Below are positions 22,821 through 34,758 of a DNA stretch of 64,000 bases, piece by piece. The stretch lies in the NCBI GenBank assembly GCA_030435675.1, contig CM059622.1:3100001-3164000 (forward strand). The letters run 5' to 3'. Each line of letters opens with the position of its first letter. Positions within the stretch are counted from its first letter, which is position 1. The DNA comes from Steinernema hermaphroditum (Eukaryota; Nematoda; Chromadorea; Rhabditida; Steinernematidae). A model generated the notes under the pieces. That model made no database searches and was not told where the DNA came from. It saw nothing but the letters and a program-made list of their open reading frames with translations. The translations under genes were made by a program, and so were the position numbers.

Positions 22821-24143
22821 AGGACGGAGATCTCTTCATTTCATTTAATTTTGAAGCATTTAATGGATACGAGGCCATGATTATTTAAATCATTTAAATT
22901 AACTTAAAACACACTATTCTACGCTACCGCAAATGAAACGATATATGCATCAAATAGATATATACGGATTCGCGGGGTACGAAAACAACAACGCGCACAC
23001 GAACGGAGGTATATGTAGGCCGACAAAATCTTTAAATGTGACGAAAAAATATATCTCAAGGAAAAATAAATTATGGTTACAACTTAAACAATGAATGAAA
23101 AATGAAATGAAAAATTGTTTGTTTTGGCGCAGAAAAGTAGGAGTATAGGGAAAATTAAACAAACGCTAAAAGCAAAATATGAGAAAAGAAGATAGAATGG
23201 TTACTTGGGTTGGAAAGCACGGGGCTCAACAATGTTTTGGTGGTCTAATTTTCGGCCTCTTAATTTCATTCTGAGTCGTTTCTTCTGATGTCGTCATTTA
23301 TCAGGTTACTGTTCTTCCAGGGCGACAGCATTATACAGATGTGTTCAATTTTTTATTTTTCAAAGAGGAAAAGATAAGTTCAGAGAGAAAATCACGAAAT
23401 CGCGTAAACAAACAATCGATAAAAACGTCGTGGGTAAACAGAAACGCGAGATCTCAATGCAAAAGTGCAAGCACGAGCAAACATCTTAGAGAAGAGAAGC
23501 TGCAACAAAACGCTGACGATATGCGGAGAGCACGCGCAGAAATGGAGAGGAAATGATGAGAAGACAAATGAGACGTTTCTTCTTGTAATCAGAAAACAAT
23601 GAATCTCCAAAAAAAACATATGATTCTTATGAATTTATGCCTAAACATGAGATCTGCAGATCATTATTGTTCCGTGTATTTTACTGTTTTTGTGCCCTGC
23701 CCTAACCACAATCTGTCACGCATTCCTGTCACCTCGTTTGCGCCCTCATAAATCACTCCAGTCAACGGAACCTCTCCAGGTTTCCCCTCTTGTTTGCCCT
23801 GACGTGTTGTAACACGTTTGGTTTGTTTTTGCCCACTTTGCTGACGCCATCGAGATTCTCGAAGCCTCCGCAAGTCGCTTCTTACGACCACGAGAGGAGG
23901 AGAGGAACGGCGGAGAGAGTTCAATAACACAGCGATCGATCACCGATGGGCTGCTTCTTGAGGCGGTGATTTGGTGATCTGTTTTTCAGGAGGCGCTATG
24001 GTGGGCTTCTATTGATCCTGTGCAGTGAGCACGTATGATAAAACTCGAATTGATCGCCTAATAGTATGCGGTTAAAAATTCTACGATTTAATGGCATAGC
24101 TAATTTGTCGAGAAAATGAAGAGAAAAAATGCCAAAAAGTAAC
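22821..24143. other. AT-rich intergenic DNA, nothing recognised
   Basis: I see no gene with splice or codon support on either strand. The stretch holds several A-rich and T-rich runs. Confidence 0.5.
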
Positions 24144-24228
24144 TCCAACCAGCCGGATTCGAACCAGCGACCTAAGGATCTCTGACCAACACTACAGTCC
24201 TCCGCTCTACCAACTGACCTATGGTTGG
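24144..24228 (-). tRNA. tRNA-Tyr (anticodon GTA) with 12-nt intron, minus copy
   Basis: 85 nt including a 12-nt intron one base after the GTA anticodon, the usual place for tRNA-Tyr introns. The acceptor stem CCAACCA/TGGTTGG is perfect and the T-arm is GGTTCGAATCC. The D stem has GGTC where the plus copy has GCTC, which creates one G-G mismatch against GAGC, so this copy may be weaker. Confidence 0.88.
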
Positions 24229-24333
24229 ATGCCGTCTTATTCCTGTGTGGTTTATGTGACATGAGGCGTCGAATAATTGATATGCATTGGCGCACTATCT
24301 TCCTGTATGATTCCACCGACTTCTCCAGAACAT

Positions 24334-24418
24334 CCAACCATAGCTCAGTTGGTAGAGCGGAGGACTGTAGTGTTGGGCAGAGATCCTTAGGTCGCTGGTT
24401 CGAATCCGGCTGGTTGGA
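24334..24418 (+). tRNA. tRNA-Tyr (anticodon GTA) with 12-nt intron, plus copy
   Basis: 85 nt with the same fold as the minus copy. All four stems pair: acceptor CCAACCA/TGGTTGG, D stem GCTC/GAGC, anticodon stem GAGGA/TCCTT and the T-arm GGTTCGAATCC. A T run follows within 10 bp. Identity with the minus copy continues some 30 bp past the gene, so the pair is an inverted duplication with a 105-bp spacer. Confidence 0.93.
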
Positions 24419-25477
24419 GTTACTTTTTGCCATTTTTCTCTTCACGCTTTTGCCCTCCCAAAATGACTAAAAATTCTACGATGTAATGGAGTAACTAGCT
24501 AAGCTTTTGTCCATCCAAAATACAAAATTCTGCCTATAATTGCCCATGTGGATTAATGAATAAGAGATAGGATCATCTCAGATCCATGAGCGGGCTATCT
24601 TCAGGCATATTGTTGGATGTAACTGACAAAACTGATCTTTATAAATCTGAGCTATCTTGTTTTACGGTACAGACAATCATTTTCTCGAGTAGACCTGTAT
24701 GAAATCGGTCGGTTTCTTCCCAACATTTCCTAGTGTTTGTCTGCTATCACAGACCAGATCTACTAGATGAACAGAGTCTGTATAGTTGATATATCGGGGT
24801 CGACTTGGAGAGCTTTCCCCCATGATTTATTCTGCTTCCGATTGCTTCGATATTTATGCTCATGACCGTACGATCGTTCAAAATTTAATGTTCCCCGTCT
24901 GAGCACAAAAAAAGATGACGAAGAGGAGGATTGCAGGAGTGCAAATCCCCGGACTGACGAGGTGAGACACTTTACGACTGAGCAAATCAATAAACATCTT
25001 CTCTCCGCATGTCTCAAGAGCGTTTGTACACCTCGAAGACGCGCCCACGCACGAAGAACGAGGTAGGAACTCACCGAAGCGAACTGTACTTTCGGTCGAA
25101 GTGTCGTTGTCGTCGACTCGCCATGTTCGAACGGAGCAGTGGTGCCGGCACTACTCGCGGTACGGTAGGGGAAGACGGGTGCGATTCGATGGGTGATTAG
25201 GTTCGTTCGTCGCGAAGGGAGCGCGCGCTCTCTCTCACTCACTCGTCGTGTGAGGCGCTCCTCTCGGTCTGCAAATGGCCACCGGGTTACTGTAGTGAGG
25301 AGAGGCTACAGATTCTCACGATATGGATGTAAACGCAGCAGAAATAAACGTAGCCACGGATACACCTCTCAAGATTTGAAGGAAACAAGATTTTGAAATC
25401 GCTCAGGTTTATCAAGATACAGATGTGAGAAAATCACAATAAACGATGACGATAGCACTAGAAGAGTGTATAATTCC

Positions 25478-25885
25478 TGCAAAATACAGGGTGATCCAAA
25501 AAATGGCATCTAAATAGAAGTCTAGATATCATTCCCGAGAGCTTCTAAACATAAGACCGGTCGGGAAACGAACGAGAGAATCGAAAAATGAAATAAACTG
25601 ACTGGCCTCACCATTGAATGTTCTCGAAAATGACTTTGCAGACTTCAGACACTCTACACTGGTGTCTACTGACAAAGAAACCGCTTGAAAACGACCGGTC
25701 GAATGATTGATGTGCAAAATGAGTTTTTTGAATTGAAATACATGGTGGCCCAAAAAGAGCACTTGAGACAAAAGTCTGAAATGTCATTTCTGTGTCCGTC
25801 CAAGCGCGAGGCCGGTCGTAAACCGATAAAAGCGACCGGTCTCACTACGTTTTCAATTGAAATACAGGGGTACCGAATCGACGGG
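25478..25885 (+). repeat. Two to three diverged copies of a repeat with CAGGGTG and CCGGTCG words
   Basis: The sequence AAATACAGGGTGATCCAAAAA at 25485 recurs as AAATACATGGTGGCCCAAAAA at 25736, and AAATACAGGGG appears near 25860. Downstream of the first two copies come AAGTCT, CATT and then CCGGTCG(T/G)-AAACGA. The pattern suggests a tandem or nested unit of about 120-250 bp. Confidence 0.5.
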
Positions 25886-27762
25886 TGCTAGAAGTGTTTA
25901 AAAGCGGAAATGTCGTGGATTAACTTCTCCCACGACTCGTGGAGAACTTCAAACTGCACACAACACTCAAATCGAATGTGTTTACCATGAGTAGGCGTAA
26001 AGTGGCTCAGCCCAGGCACTATTAGAGGTCAGCTGTTTTTCCACACAATCATCGAATCCGCTCGTTGTGTAAGAAAAATTTATGACGAAGCAAAGCAAAA
26101 AGAGAATATGTGGGTTGTTGTTCTGAGTCTTTGTGTAATGAGCGGACATCGACCTTTGTTCGTGGAATTCAGTTCAGATTACAATGCTTCGTCGAAATTC
26201 GAGGGGTTATGGGAAAGAAGCTACACAACCGATCTAGAGATTCTAGTCATCATCATGTGCCCACGGAGAAAGACACATCTGTTAAATTAACACTCAGATA
26301 GAACCAATGACGTTTTGATCCCGATCTATAGATATCTGGAGATGTTGGGTGCATTGTGTGTAGGTGTGTTTTGGTTCAAAAAGTAAAAGAGCCTGGACCC
26401 AAAACAAAAGGTACACCGACAACAGATCCTTCGTGATCGGATGAAACCAGAACGATCAAAGTCGTATGATTCATCATCATAAGGTTTTAGATCGGTCAAT
26501 TATGCCTTCCTGGCAACTCTTCTATATGCTTAGATAAACCTTTTTTTATTTGGGCCCTACTCCCACCTCAATTGCATCAGCATCCGAGCCATGTTCAGAG
26601 CCTACAAAGGCACCGAAAACTTCACGGTCATGCCACAAAGGCTGATCGATAAGCCTCTGCTTAGCATTTATCTTATCCATCTCAGAGCATTTACCTTATC
26701 ATACTGTTCGTTAAGTAAATATCGACTTCTACTTCGGCGATACAACTGCGATTAGTCAAGCGATAATCCCATCGGCATCCGAGGCATGTTCAGTTATAGT
26801 GCTACTGTTATCTTCGAGCATATACTAGCGTCCAGTCGTGATTTAGGTTAACCCAAGCCTGGAGCGGGGTGGGGCGCTATATTGATTTGGGTTTGGGCTT
26901 TACTCTTACTTTGCGTCTTACGACACGTTTATGATGGGATTCGGTTTAGGCGTGTGCAAAATAAAGTTGATCAAGCTCAGCTCACAAAGAAGTCAATCGT
27001 GTCCGTTTTCGACCAGAAGTAACCGAATCTTATAAAGTGGACAAGCAAAACATATCGTAACGCATAAACAAAACCGCATCTGACAACAAAAAATCCGATA
27101 AATTCCTAATAAAACGTTTCGTAATAATCATTTAACACCAACATCCTCTCAAAAAGCTGCAAACGGCTGGCGGCGGCACAGATGTAGGCGTTGGAGTAGG
27201 CGTTGCAAAAACGGACAGCTGTTTTGCGTGCGTATTGACACCCGAAGCCACGAAAATTCGAAATTCCTCAACGACGGAATACAGATATCGCCGGTGGACA
27301 AAAGTTTCAAGATCCGCGGGGACAACGCCCCATGAGATCCTGGCGGCGAACGCATCGGGACCGGATTTGTCGAGAGCCGCCACACTACAGCGCCCAAATG
27401 TTTGCGCCGGACCGGACGGGTGGGACTCCGCGGCGAGGGCGCTTCTCCTCCCCTCCGAAGCCCGGGTCGTCGACGGCGGCGGCGGCCCAGATCTCGCGGA
27501 GAGAGGGAGATGAATGTGATGTAAGCGGCGGGCAGAAAATAATGCCGCGGGCCTCCGCTTGTTACAGCACGCTTCTTCCGATCGAATTTTGAATACGAGT
27601 GCAATCACCGGTGAGAATGAGGCGCTGAGGGACGGCCAGGAAGGCGATGATAGGGGGATGCCCTTTGGTGTGGTGGATGAGGGGTTCGATGAGAAATGAC
27701 CGGAATACGGGTCATTTATATCAATTGGATGTGTAGGAGAGGAAAGTTGTTTTGAGCTATGA

Positions 27763-27832
27763 GCCGATATTTATAGTGATTGGACAAAGTGCCCGCGGGA
27801 TCGTAAAATCAGGACCTTTCGATGGGGGGATA
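27763..27832 (+). repeat. Dispersed short element, copy 2
   Basis: Second copy of the 60-70 bp element at 22753. The start GCCGATATTTATA and the core GGATCGTAAAATCAGGACC are shared. This copy carries about 9 extra bases between them. Confidence 0.6.
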
Positions 27833-28997
27833 ATGCGCCGGAAGAAACAGCGTGTGTTTCCGATTGAGATCGATGGGCATGAGGCGACAATATGATGGGG
27901 ATAGTATAGGGATCTCAACACCGATTGAATGAAAAAGCACAAATATACAAGGTTCGCTTTCAGATCAGTGTTTCAGTGAGTTCATGAGTGAGCAGCTCCT
28001 CACGATTCGGCTTTACATCGTACCTTAAGTTGCAATGGATCGTACACTACTTTTGAAATGACAAAAAGCACAATTCTGCCTCTTATGAACCGACATAGAA
28101 GCTGGAATTTGTTGGAAACGAGCGATTCATCCAGCGATTCTCATTGCAAATCCAGTAGATCGCACGCCACTTTTATCCCGATTGGCTTAGACTACAGCAT
28201 TTCCACCTGACAGAATCTTTGCAAAACTGAAGGAAAAAACATGCACTTTCACCTTCTCAAGAAAACGCAGAAAAAAAACAGAAAAGAAGTTCCAAAAATG
28301 AGCCTACACGGCATTTCTAGACACTCGCTTGAATGAGTTGGGTCCTGCAACGAAGTAATTGCAGTAGCAAACGATGAGCGCGCGGTGTTATTTGGCCATT
28401 TCCTTCGTCGTGTTGCTCATGAATGAGCGGGATTCTGTCTCGATTGGATTGTCTCTGTCAGCACTCCATTTGTGGTCGTCTGAAAGGCACTGGTTTCAGA
28501 CAGTCGCTGCAGAACAGTTTCTGCAAAATTACCCGGTTTGCTCCTTTTTGTGATGTATTTGGCATTTGTAGCATGCTGTAGCAGACGGATACGACAGGCA
28601 GCGGTGGGTCTTTCTCTAAACGAGCAATTATGTAAGATATAAAGTCAAGAAACGGTCCCCTGATCATCAGTTTAGCAGAAAATCTGCAAAATATTCAAAT
28701 CACATTATTGAAATTTTTGCACTGGTTGGTCATACGCTGTAATGGTTCTCTCTTATTTATCACCTTTCCAACTGTGGTGAAAATGCCTTCAAATGTGCAG
28801 GTTGTCGTTGCTGAGATATGAATATTTGATACTTGTATTGTAGCACCGTTTGAATTGGTTATATCTCGCCTCGGTGTCTGTATACACGTTAGTTTGCGGT
28901 AGCGCGTGCGTCAACGCGCTTTCGTGAAAACTGTGTTCCCGTGTAACTTCTCAAAATAACATATTAAACTTTCTCTCCTTTTCAGAGACCTATCGTC

Positions 28998-30533
28998 ATG
29001 TACACAGATCACCTGGACTCCACACCGATCGACCTCAACTGCACGGAAGTGCTGTACGACGTCGAAGGAAACATCGTTCGCGTCAGTGACATCCCGGAAG
29101 GTCACTGCCTCGTGGAACACGAGTTTGTCGACGCAAATGGCGTCCTGCAACACTTCGTCATGATGCAACCGTACGCCGACTTCGAGGACGCTACGCAGAA
29201 CTCCTCCATTGCATTGACTCCGATGCTGGAAGAAGAGCCTGTGTTGGAGGAAGAACCTATGCTGAACTTTCGCTATGTGCGTCGCTCAACGAGAAAACTG
29301 CGCAAAGTTAGCTCGGTGCGCGTGAATCCCGATGAAATGGACATGAATCAGTTGGGCGAAGCTCTCATGCGCAAGATGATTGAGAAGATGGGCAGACCGG
29401 TATGGAAATTTCTCCTTCCATGATACTGACCTTCATGTTGTTCAGGTACCCGTTACTCTGGTGGACAAGATGCACGCGCGCTGCGACATCTGCAACACGA
29501 TCGTCTCGCTCAACAAGAAATTTGAAGTAGTCCACTTGGTGCGCCACTTCAACGCTTGGCACCCTACGCCTCACAAGTGCTCTGGAACCTGGAACATGTT
29601 TTCCAGTGATGATGTTACCATGGCGAGAAGACCGTTGTCGATGGTGGACTTCGCTGTTGTCCATCCGGACCCCGACTCTGGAGAGAATTTGCAGTGCATA
29701 TACTGCGGCATGCTCATGGACCAAGGTGCCCTGGCGATGCACTTCCATGAAGTACATCCCGATGAAGTTCAAGTACCCAAGTGTCATCTGTGCGTGCTGG
29801 AGTTGGTAGTCAACGCGCGCATTATGTTCAAATTTGGTGAACTGTTCGACATCACGATGGCCGACGAACACCACTTCACCTGTGCGAAGTTCAATATGGT
29901 CGTGAAGAGCGAGCGAGCTCTGGATGAAGGTGTATCTTGCGATCGTCGACCATTTGTTAATCGCTCTATTTTTAGGCATCAAAAAAAGGATTGAGAAGCT
30001 GCGCAATGGCGAGGAAATCGGCCTTGAGAACGACGGCGAAGAAGAGGCCGACGAATCATCGGATCAGTTCTTCAACAGTCGCATGGCGTTCGGACGCCGC
30101 AATAAGCCGAAGCGCCACTTCGTGTTGCCCAAGTATCGCCAAGCATTCCCTATAGGCAGCACGATGGTGCATGAAGTGGCCGAGTGCCACTGGCGCTGTC
30201 TTCGCTGCAACGGAGACATTATTGGTGCGGTGATCAGCGCAGCGGCCATCCGTCACTACCGTCAACATCATCCGGAATTGGTCGAACCCTTGCAAGATGA
30301 GCTTTGCATGGTAGGCTCTTGATATCAACCAGATAAAGCTGATCTGCCTCCTTCAGGCCCGCTTGGAACGAGTCAGCAGCGGCTGCGTGCGGCTTATCGA
30401 TGCGCACACCGTGGACTGTGCCTTGTGCAAGCAGCAGTACACTCTCCATCGTCCATACAACCTGTGTCGTGCCATCCGTCACCTGAAGTCTAAGCACGCG
30501 GAACGAATGCCCGAGTACAACCGCGGCGCTTAA
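28998..30533 (+). CDS. Nematode C2H2-like zinc-finger protein, four exons
   Basis: Exons 28998-29399, 29446-29929, 29976-30310 and 30357-30533 join in frame to 465 residues. A TTTTCAG acceptor 12 bp before the ATG suggests trans-splicing. The N-terminal third is acidic. Then come four Cys/His modules: CDICNTIV...HLVRHFNAWH, CIYCGMLM...HFHEVH, CLRCNGDI...HYRQHH, and CALCKQQY...HLKSKH. Each is CxxC plus a helix with HxxxH or HxxxxH. Between the second and third lies a CAKFNMVV region and an acidic, Lys-containing linker. Probably nuclear. I do not recognise a named orthologue and do not infer a target. Introns are 45-46 bp. Confidence 0.85.
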
Positions 30534-31549
30534 ATAATACACTGTTCTCCTTGTTGTTATGTATTGCTGCCATTGTTATCGTATTGTTCATACTGTTTCT
30601 TCAAAAACTGTTTGTTTTGTCTTGTTTCGTGGTTTGGGATGCAGGGCGGGGAAGATGCGGAATAGGTACTGTTCTAGTGGCATTTTGCCCCTTTCGGGAG
30701 CTTCTGATGACGCGGAGAAGTCCGATACGATTTTCGGAGCGCATCGGAGTTCCCCTCCCAACTCTGCCTCTCCGACTCAATCGACAAGCTTCACCCCACG
30801 CAAACGGCGATTCTCGATGTTTTCTCTCGTCAGATCCCGATCTGGCGGGTTTGGGTCAAGTACCCGACCCGAAAGGTCCCCAAACATATAGCATCCAGAC
30901 ATTGAAATCTCTGACCAGCAGACAGTCCCGATCTCGCAGTTTGAAACTCTGCAAATGACCTTGTAGACTTCTGTCTACACGCCTTTGTTGGGCCCCAGTG
31001 ATCGGATTTGATCTCAAAAACACGGATTCCGATTTCAAATCGGAATTTCAATTTCGATCCTGAAATCCAATTCGTATAATTGCGTCGATTAACCACAGGT
31101 CATCTACGATTGAGTGGATATTACGTCAAAATGCGAATACTTGATCTTTTAGTTCTGATTAACTGCTCCCTTCATAAAGAGTTTTTAGACGCCAGAGTGT
31201 CGCCGGGGAACTACCTAACGACTTTTTCACCTTGCCCCTTCGAGGAACTTCCTTCTTCTTGCTGTTGTAACTCGCGTCTCCATTGTAGTCTCCGACGTGT
31301 CGAACGGACACAGTACGTTCTTATCGCCGTTATCATGTAATCAGCGCCTCTTGGACGTTTGCTGAAGCAGCACGGAAGCGGCGAACGTCGACGTCGTCAT
31401 TCCAGAGATAAGCTTTTTATGAATAGCCGCTCCGTGCAGAAGCATCTCCAATCTCTGGCCTTAAAAGGCGCTTCTTCGGTGGAGTTACATCACTTCCTCA
31501 CTGCCCTCCAAGGAATCTAACGAACCCAAACCCGCCTCTTCCCTTCCCA
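30534..31549. other. Zinc-finger 3' UTR and intergenic DNA; possible orphan exon
   Basis: At about 30710-30850 one plus-strand frame reads DDAEKSDTIFGAHRSSPPNS followed by a basic Ser/Thr stretch. It looks coding in composition but has no clear start, splice partner or homologue, so I do not call a gene. The rest shows nothing recognisable. Confidence 0.3.
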
Positions 31550-31814
31550 ATGGATGTCCCTTTCATCGCCGTCGCCGTCCTTGTCATCATCGCCGTAAGT
31601 TCTATCCTCTACCCCATTCCTCAACCGCCTCCCAGGTCCTCGGAGTCGTCCGCCCCTCGAAACTAGGCATTTCCTTCAGCTGCTGCGTGGTAAGCTCCCC
31701 AATTCCAGCAAATGATCTTTTGATTATCTTTAGCAACGTTGATGTCCCGCCACTCTCTGGAACTTCGTGTACATATGCGTTCTCGTTGTCACTCTTTATG
31801 CCGATCTTATCTGA
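31550..31814 (+). CDS. Small two-helix membrane protein with in-frame TGA
   Basis: Exons 31550-31594, 31636-31689 and 31734-31814 have GT-AG introns of 41 and 44 bp, all in phase 0. The first two exons encode a hydrophobic helix (MDVPFIAVAVLVIIAVLGVV) and a short Cys-containing loop ending SCCV. The third exon begins Gln-Arg and then a TGA at 31740. After the TGA the same frame continues as CPATLWNFVYICVLVVTLYA, a second membrane helix, and ends at TGA 31812, followed by AATAAA at 31827. Strictly read, the product is 35 residues. The conserved-looking frame past the TGA suggests readthrough, recoding, a pseudogene, or a base error. No family recognised. Confidence 0.45.
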
Positions 31815-31992
31815 TGTATTTAAATGAATAAAACTCTGTCCTTTGTACCAGTGACGTCGTGGGTGAATTCTCGCAAAGAATGGTAGTTATCCAAGCCCCG
31901 TTTAACATGAATCGAAGCAAGCGATGGAACGAGGGATAATGAGGAAGAGAGTGATATCTGTTTCAATACATAATAATAATCCAACAGCACGG

Positions 31993-33758
31993 TTATAGAT
32001 CTTCGTAAAAGAAGACTTGATCGGCGCAGCCAACAGCAAGAACGTTCTCCTTCGGGTGCCAGTCGATGTACTGCGCTCTGCGGTCGTAGTCGAATTGGTT
32101 GCAACCTGTCGGGCTCTCGCAATCGAAGTCTATCGAGTTGGTGCTGATAATATGCCGCTTCGCGTCGCGCTTCCGCCTTGTTCTCGCAGTAGGGGTACCA
32201 GTGCTGCGACGCCTCTCTTGAACAAATGCTTCGTTGGTCACAAAACTGCCGTCTGATCCAAAAGTTCTGAATATTCCATCCATAGAACCTGTCGATATGT
32301 TTCTGTAATGAGGTTTCAGCAGATCAAGCAGGCGAAGACAATCGACATACTTGTCATCAGGGCTCCAAGCTAATGTGAACCGCTCGAACAAGACTTCGTT
32401 TTCGTACATCTCACGCACTCTGTCTTGGAGCTGGTCATGGACAGTGAGAATGTCAAGCGGCTCACGCTCCATATTGATATCCCAGATCTGCAATGTACTC
32501 AGCTTTAAGAACACAGAACAAAACAACGATCTCACCTTTATGGTGAGAACGTCTCTCACAGCAATGTATCTCCCACAGTGCGAAAATTTGACGTTTCCTG
32601 CGCTCACAGCCTGCTCGGCAAAGACTTGTGGCATTCCGCTGCTGAGCAATGATTCGGCGCCGTAATCGAATACTGAAATATACCAGTTCAGTCAATTTAT
32701 AACTTTAGTGCACAATAAATACGTTTGCTATGGTTGTCACACAAAGCGCGTGCACGCATGTCGCAGAGTCGAATGGCGCCAACTACCGACCCATATACGA
32801 GCACGTTGCTATTGCGAGGATGGAACTCCGCCGTTGTGATGACATCTTTTAAATCGCTCATGTTGCTGGGTTTTATATCAACAACATCTGAAATGGACCG
32901 GTCAACCATCGAAGCATCACCAGGAAATATACTAAAGCTCTCATTCGCGACGTTGTAGTTCCATAAGTTGATCCGCAACTCATCAGCGGAGAGGAACGTC
33001 TCTCCATCAGGGCTCGCGCTGAGTGAGTGGATATTGTACGTGTGCCCATTGGCGAACACGCGCTTCGGTACTGCTTTCACGACTGGTGGAATATCTACGT
33101 ATTGTGGAATCTGGAGCACAGAGCCTGGTACTACATCCCCGTCAGGCAACAGTGCTTTGTGCTGTTCCGCTATTCTCCAGAGTTTGATTGTCTTCTCTGC
33201 AAAAGAGGAGTTCAGCAATGTACATACAACAGAAGAACTGACCATTTGCAGACAAAATGTTGCGGGAATGCTGCCCGCCCCCCTTCGGCCATTCAATGCA
33301 CGTGATCTTCTCCTTGATGCTCGCCGACTTCAGATTGTCGAACTCCGTCTCATGCGACTGGAACGAGATATATGGATCGAAATGGCCGAGCTCGCTGCGG
33401 AGAACGGTGACGCGACCGGCAGGATCTCCGAAAGCCAGCATCTCTCCGTCAGGCGAGAACTTCAAGCATTTGATTCTTCCGGCTGAAACGTCAATGATGC
33501 AAAATCGAAACGCAGTCGACGTCTTACAGCTCTCGCCGTCGATGTCGTCGTCTTCCTCCGCGTCTGAGTTGTTTCTGACGTGAGTGAACTTGAAGTTAGG
33601 AATGGCCATCTGAAAAAACACTCATTTTCGTCAAGCGGTAAAAGAAATCGCGAAACCGCGAAACGCACAGATTGAACGCCGTCGAAATTCACCGAATTCT
33701 GAGAGACAATGGATGTGACATATTTCACGGCTGCATCCCACCATTCAAAATGAAACAT
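31993..33758 (-). CDS. PP2A regulatory subunit B55-like WD40 protein, seven exons
   Basis: Exons 33758-33669, 33609-33528, 33482-33243, 33196-32723, 32672-32536, 32487-32351 and 32302-31993 sum to 489 residues with all phases matching. It aligns by eye with the B55 (PPP2R2 / C. elegans SUR-6) beta-propeller: EKTIKLWRI, INLWNYNV, VVDIKPSNMSDLKDVITTAE, FHPRNSNVLVYGSV, IRLCDMRARALCDNHSK, KFSHCGRYIAVRD, IWDINME, and the C-terminal AWHPKE-like WHPKENVLAVG. B55 subunits direct PP2A to substrates. The N-terminus and several loops differ strongly from B55, so this is probably a fast-evolving paralogue rather than the orthologue. The first exon is the least certain: an acceptor directly before an internal ATG at 33609 would allow a shorter start. 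Confidence 0.87.
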
Positions 33759-34026
33759 AACTTGCAGATGACTGGTTTAGTCCAACCGAGGGGAGGGAAT
33801 GACGGAAGAGATATCGTTCCGGGACCAAATACAGTTTAAAAGCTGGCAAAAGGCCAGTTAACTTCTTGTCTTGTAGACGAATGCAGCACATAATCAGACA
33901 TCAAGCGATGCCTGTCTCGATCAGTCCAAAAGGGTCCAGACAGCAATTGCAGCTTAGGCGCCTCACTCGAGAGAGAGCAACGTTTTCTGAAGCGGTCGGT
34001 CCAGCATCTGCCGCCATCGATCCGAA

Positions 34027-34485
34027 ATGACCGTTATGGCGCTGTGTTTGTTGATCCACGTTGCGCTGTGCACGTCGACGTTCCTTCTCGTGGTTGGATG
34101 TGCGAGCAAAGGACCCACTACGAGTGCTTCGGGACAGAAGACTCTGACTACAAGGAGCCCGCAATGCGACAGTATCAAGGAGAACCTGAGCAAGGAGGAG
34201 TGTCAATGGGATAACGCCGCCGGCACATCGACTGTGGTGAGTGCATTTTTTATGAGAACTTTCCTGATGTTACTTTATTCTCAGTCCGATCAGCAGGAGT
34301 CAACGGATTTGCGCACACTCTCTTGTTTCAAGGACAGTAAGCTGTCGCTGAAATCGGATCAAGGAACCCCCCTTGTTTCCAAAGCGGTGCCGGTGGCTGG
34401 AGACAAGGTCGTCAGTCGCGACGATGGTCTCTGTGTCGACAAGGATGGGCGAGCAGTATCCCAGATGGTGGACGCGTCCGCATGA
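34027..34485 (+). CDS. Small secreted cysteine-containing protein, two exons
   Basis: Exons 34027-34236 and 34285-34485 join in phase 0 to 136 residues. The N-terminus is a hydrophobic signal peptide (MTVMALCLLIHVALCTSTFL) followed by a low-complexity Ser/Thr stretch and four further cysteines. No domain recognised. The start lies 268 bp from the start of the B55-like gene on the other strand, so the two may share a promoter. The polyadenylation signal AATAAA overlaps the stop codon (34485-34490), and a second lies about 35 bp later. Confidence 0.75.
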   Translation: MTVMALCLLIHVALCTSTFLLVVGCASKGPTTSASGQKTLTTRSPQCDSIKENLSKEECQWDNAAGTSTVVSAFFMRTFLMLLYSQSDQQESTDLRTLSCFKDSKLSLKSDQGTPLVSKAVPVAGDKVVSRDDGLCVDKDGRAVSQMVDASA

Positions 34486-34758
34486 ATAAAGTTTCTGCCC
34501 AGCGCTCGTCATGAGATTTAGTAAATAAAGAATAGAGGGGTTGCTCTCTTTTTTCTTTCCAGTGGCTTAACTTCTCAGAGCCTCGAAACTTCATTGTTAT
34601 CCGAACTGTAGCTTTCAACGGTCGTAGGCACATGGAAAGAAGCACTAGAATTCTCGCGAACTCTATATATAACATAATGTCCAATACTTTAATGCTACCT
34701 ATGAAGAGTCGTACCAGTTATTATATTACATTCTACCCAGCTCTTATGTACAACAGTG

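Larger units (their letters stand above)
24419..28985. other. Gene-poor intergenic region with repeats and GC-rich islands
   Basis: No coding gene is supported. GC- and CpG-rich patches lie at about 25000-25260 and 27330-27560. They are open in several frames at once, as GC-rich DNA often is, and I could not choose a coding frame. The second has low-complexity GGCGGCGGCGG. Confidence 0.45.

Noticed and set aside
27132..27608. Overlapping frames on both strands, up to 158 codons
   Set aside because: Same reason: CpG-rich low-complexity DNA without a preferred frame.
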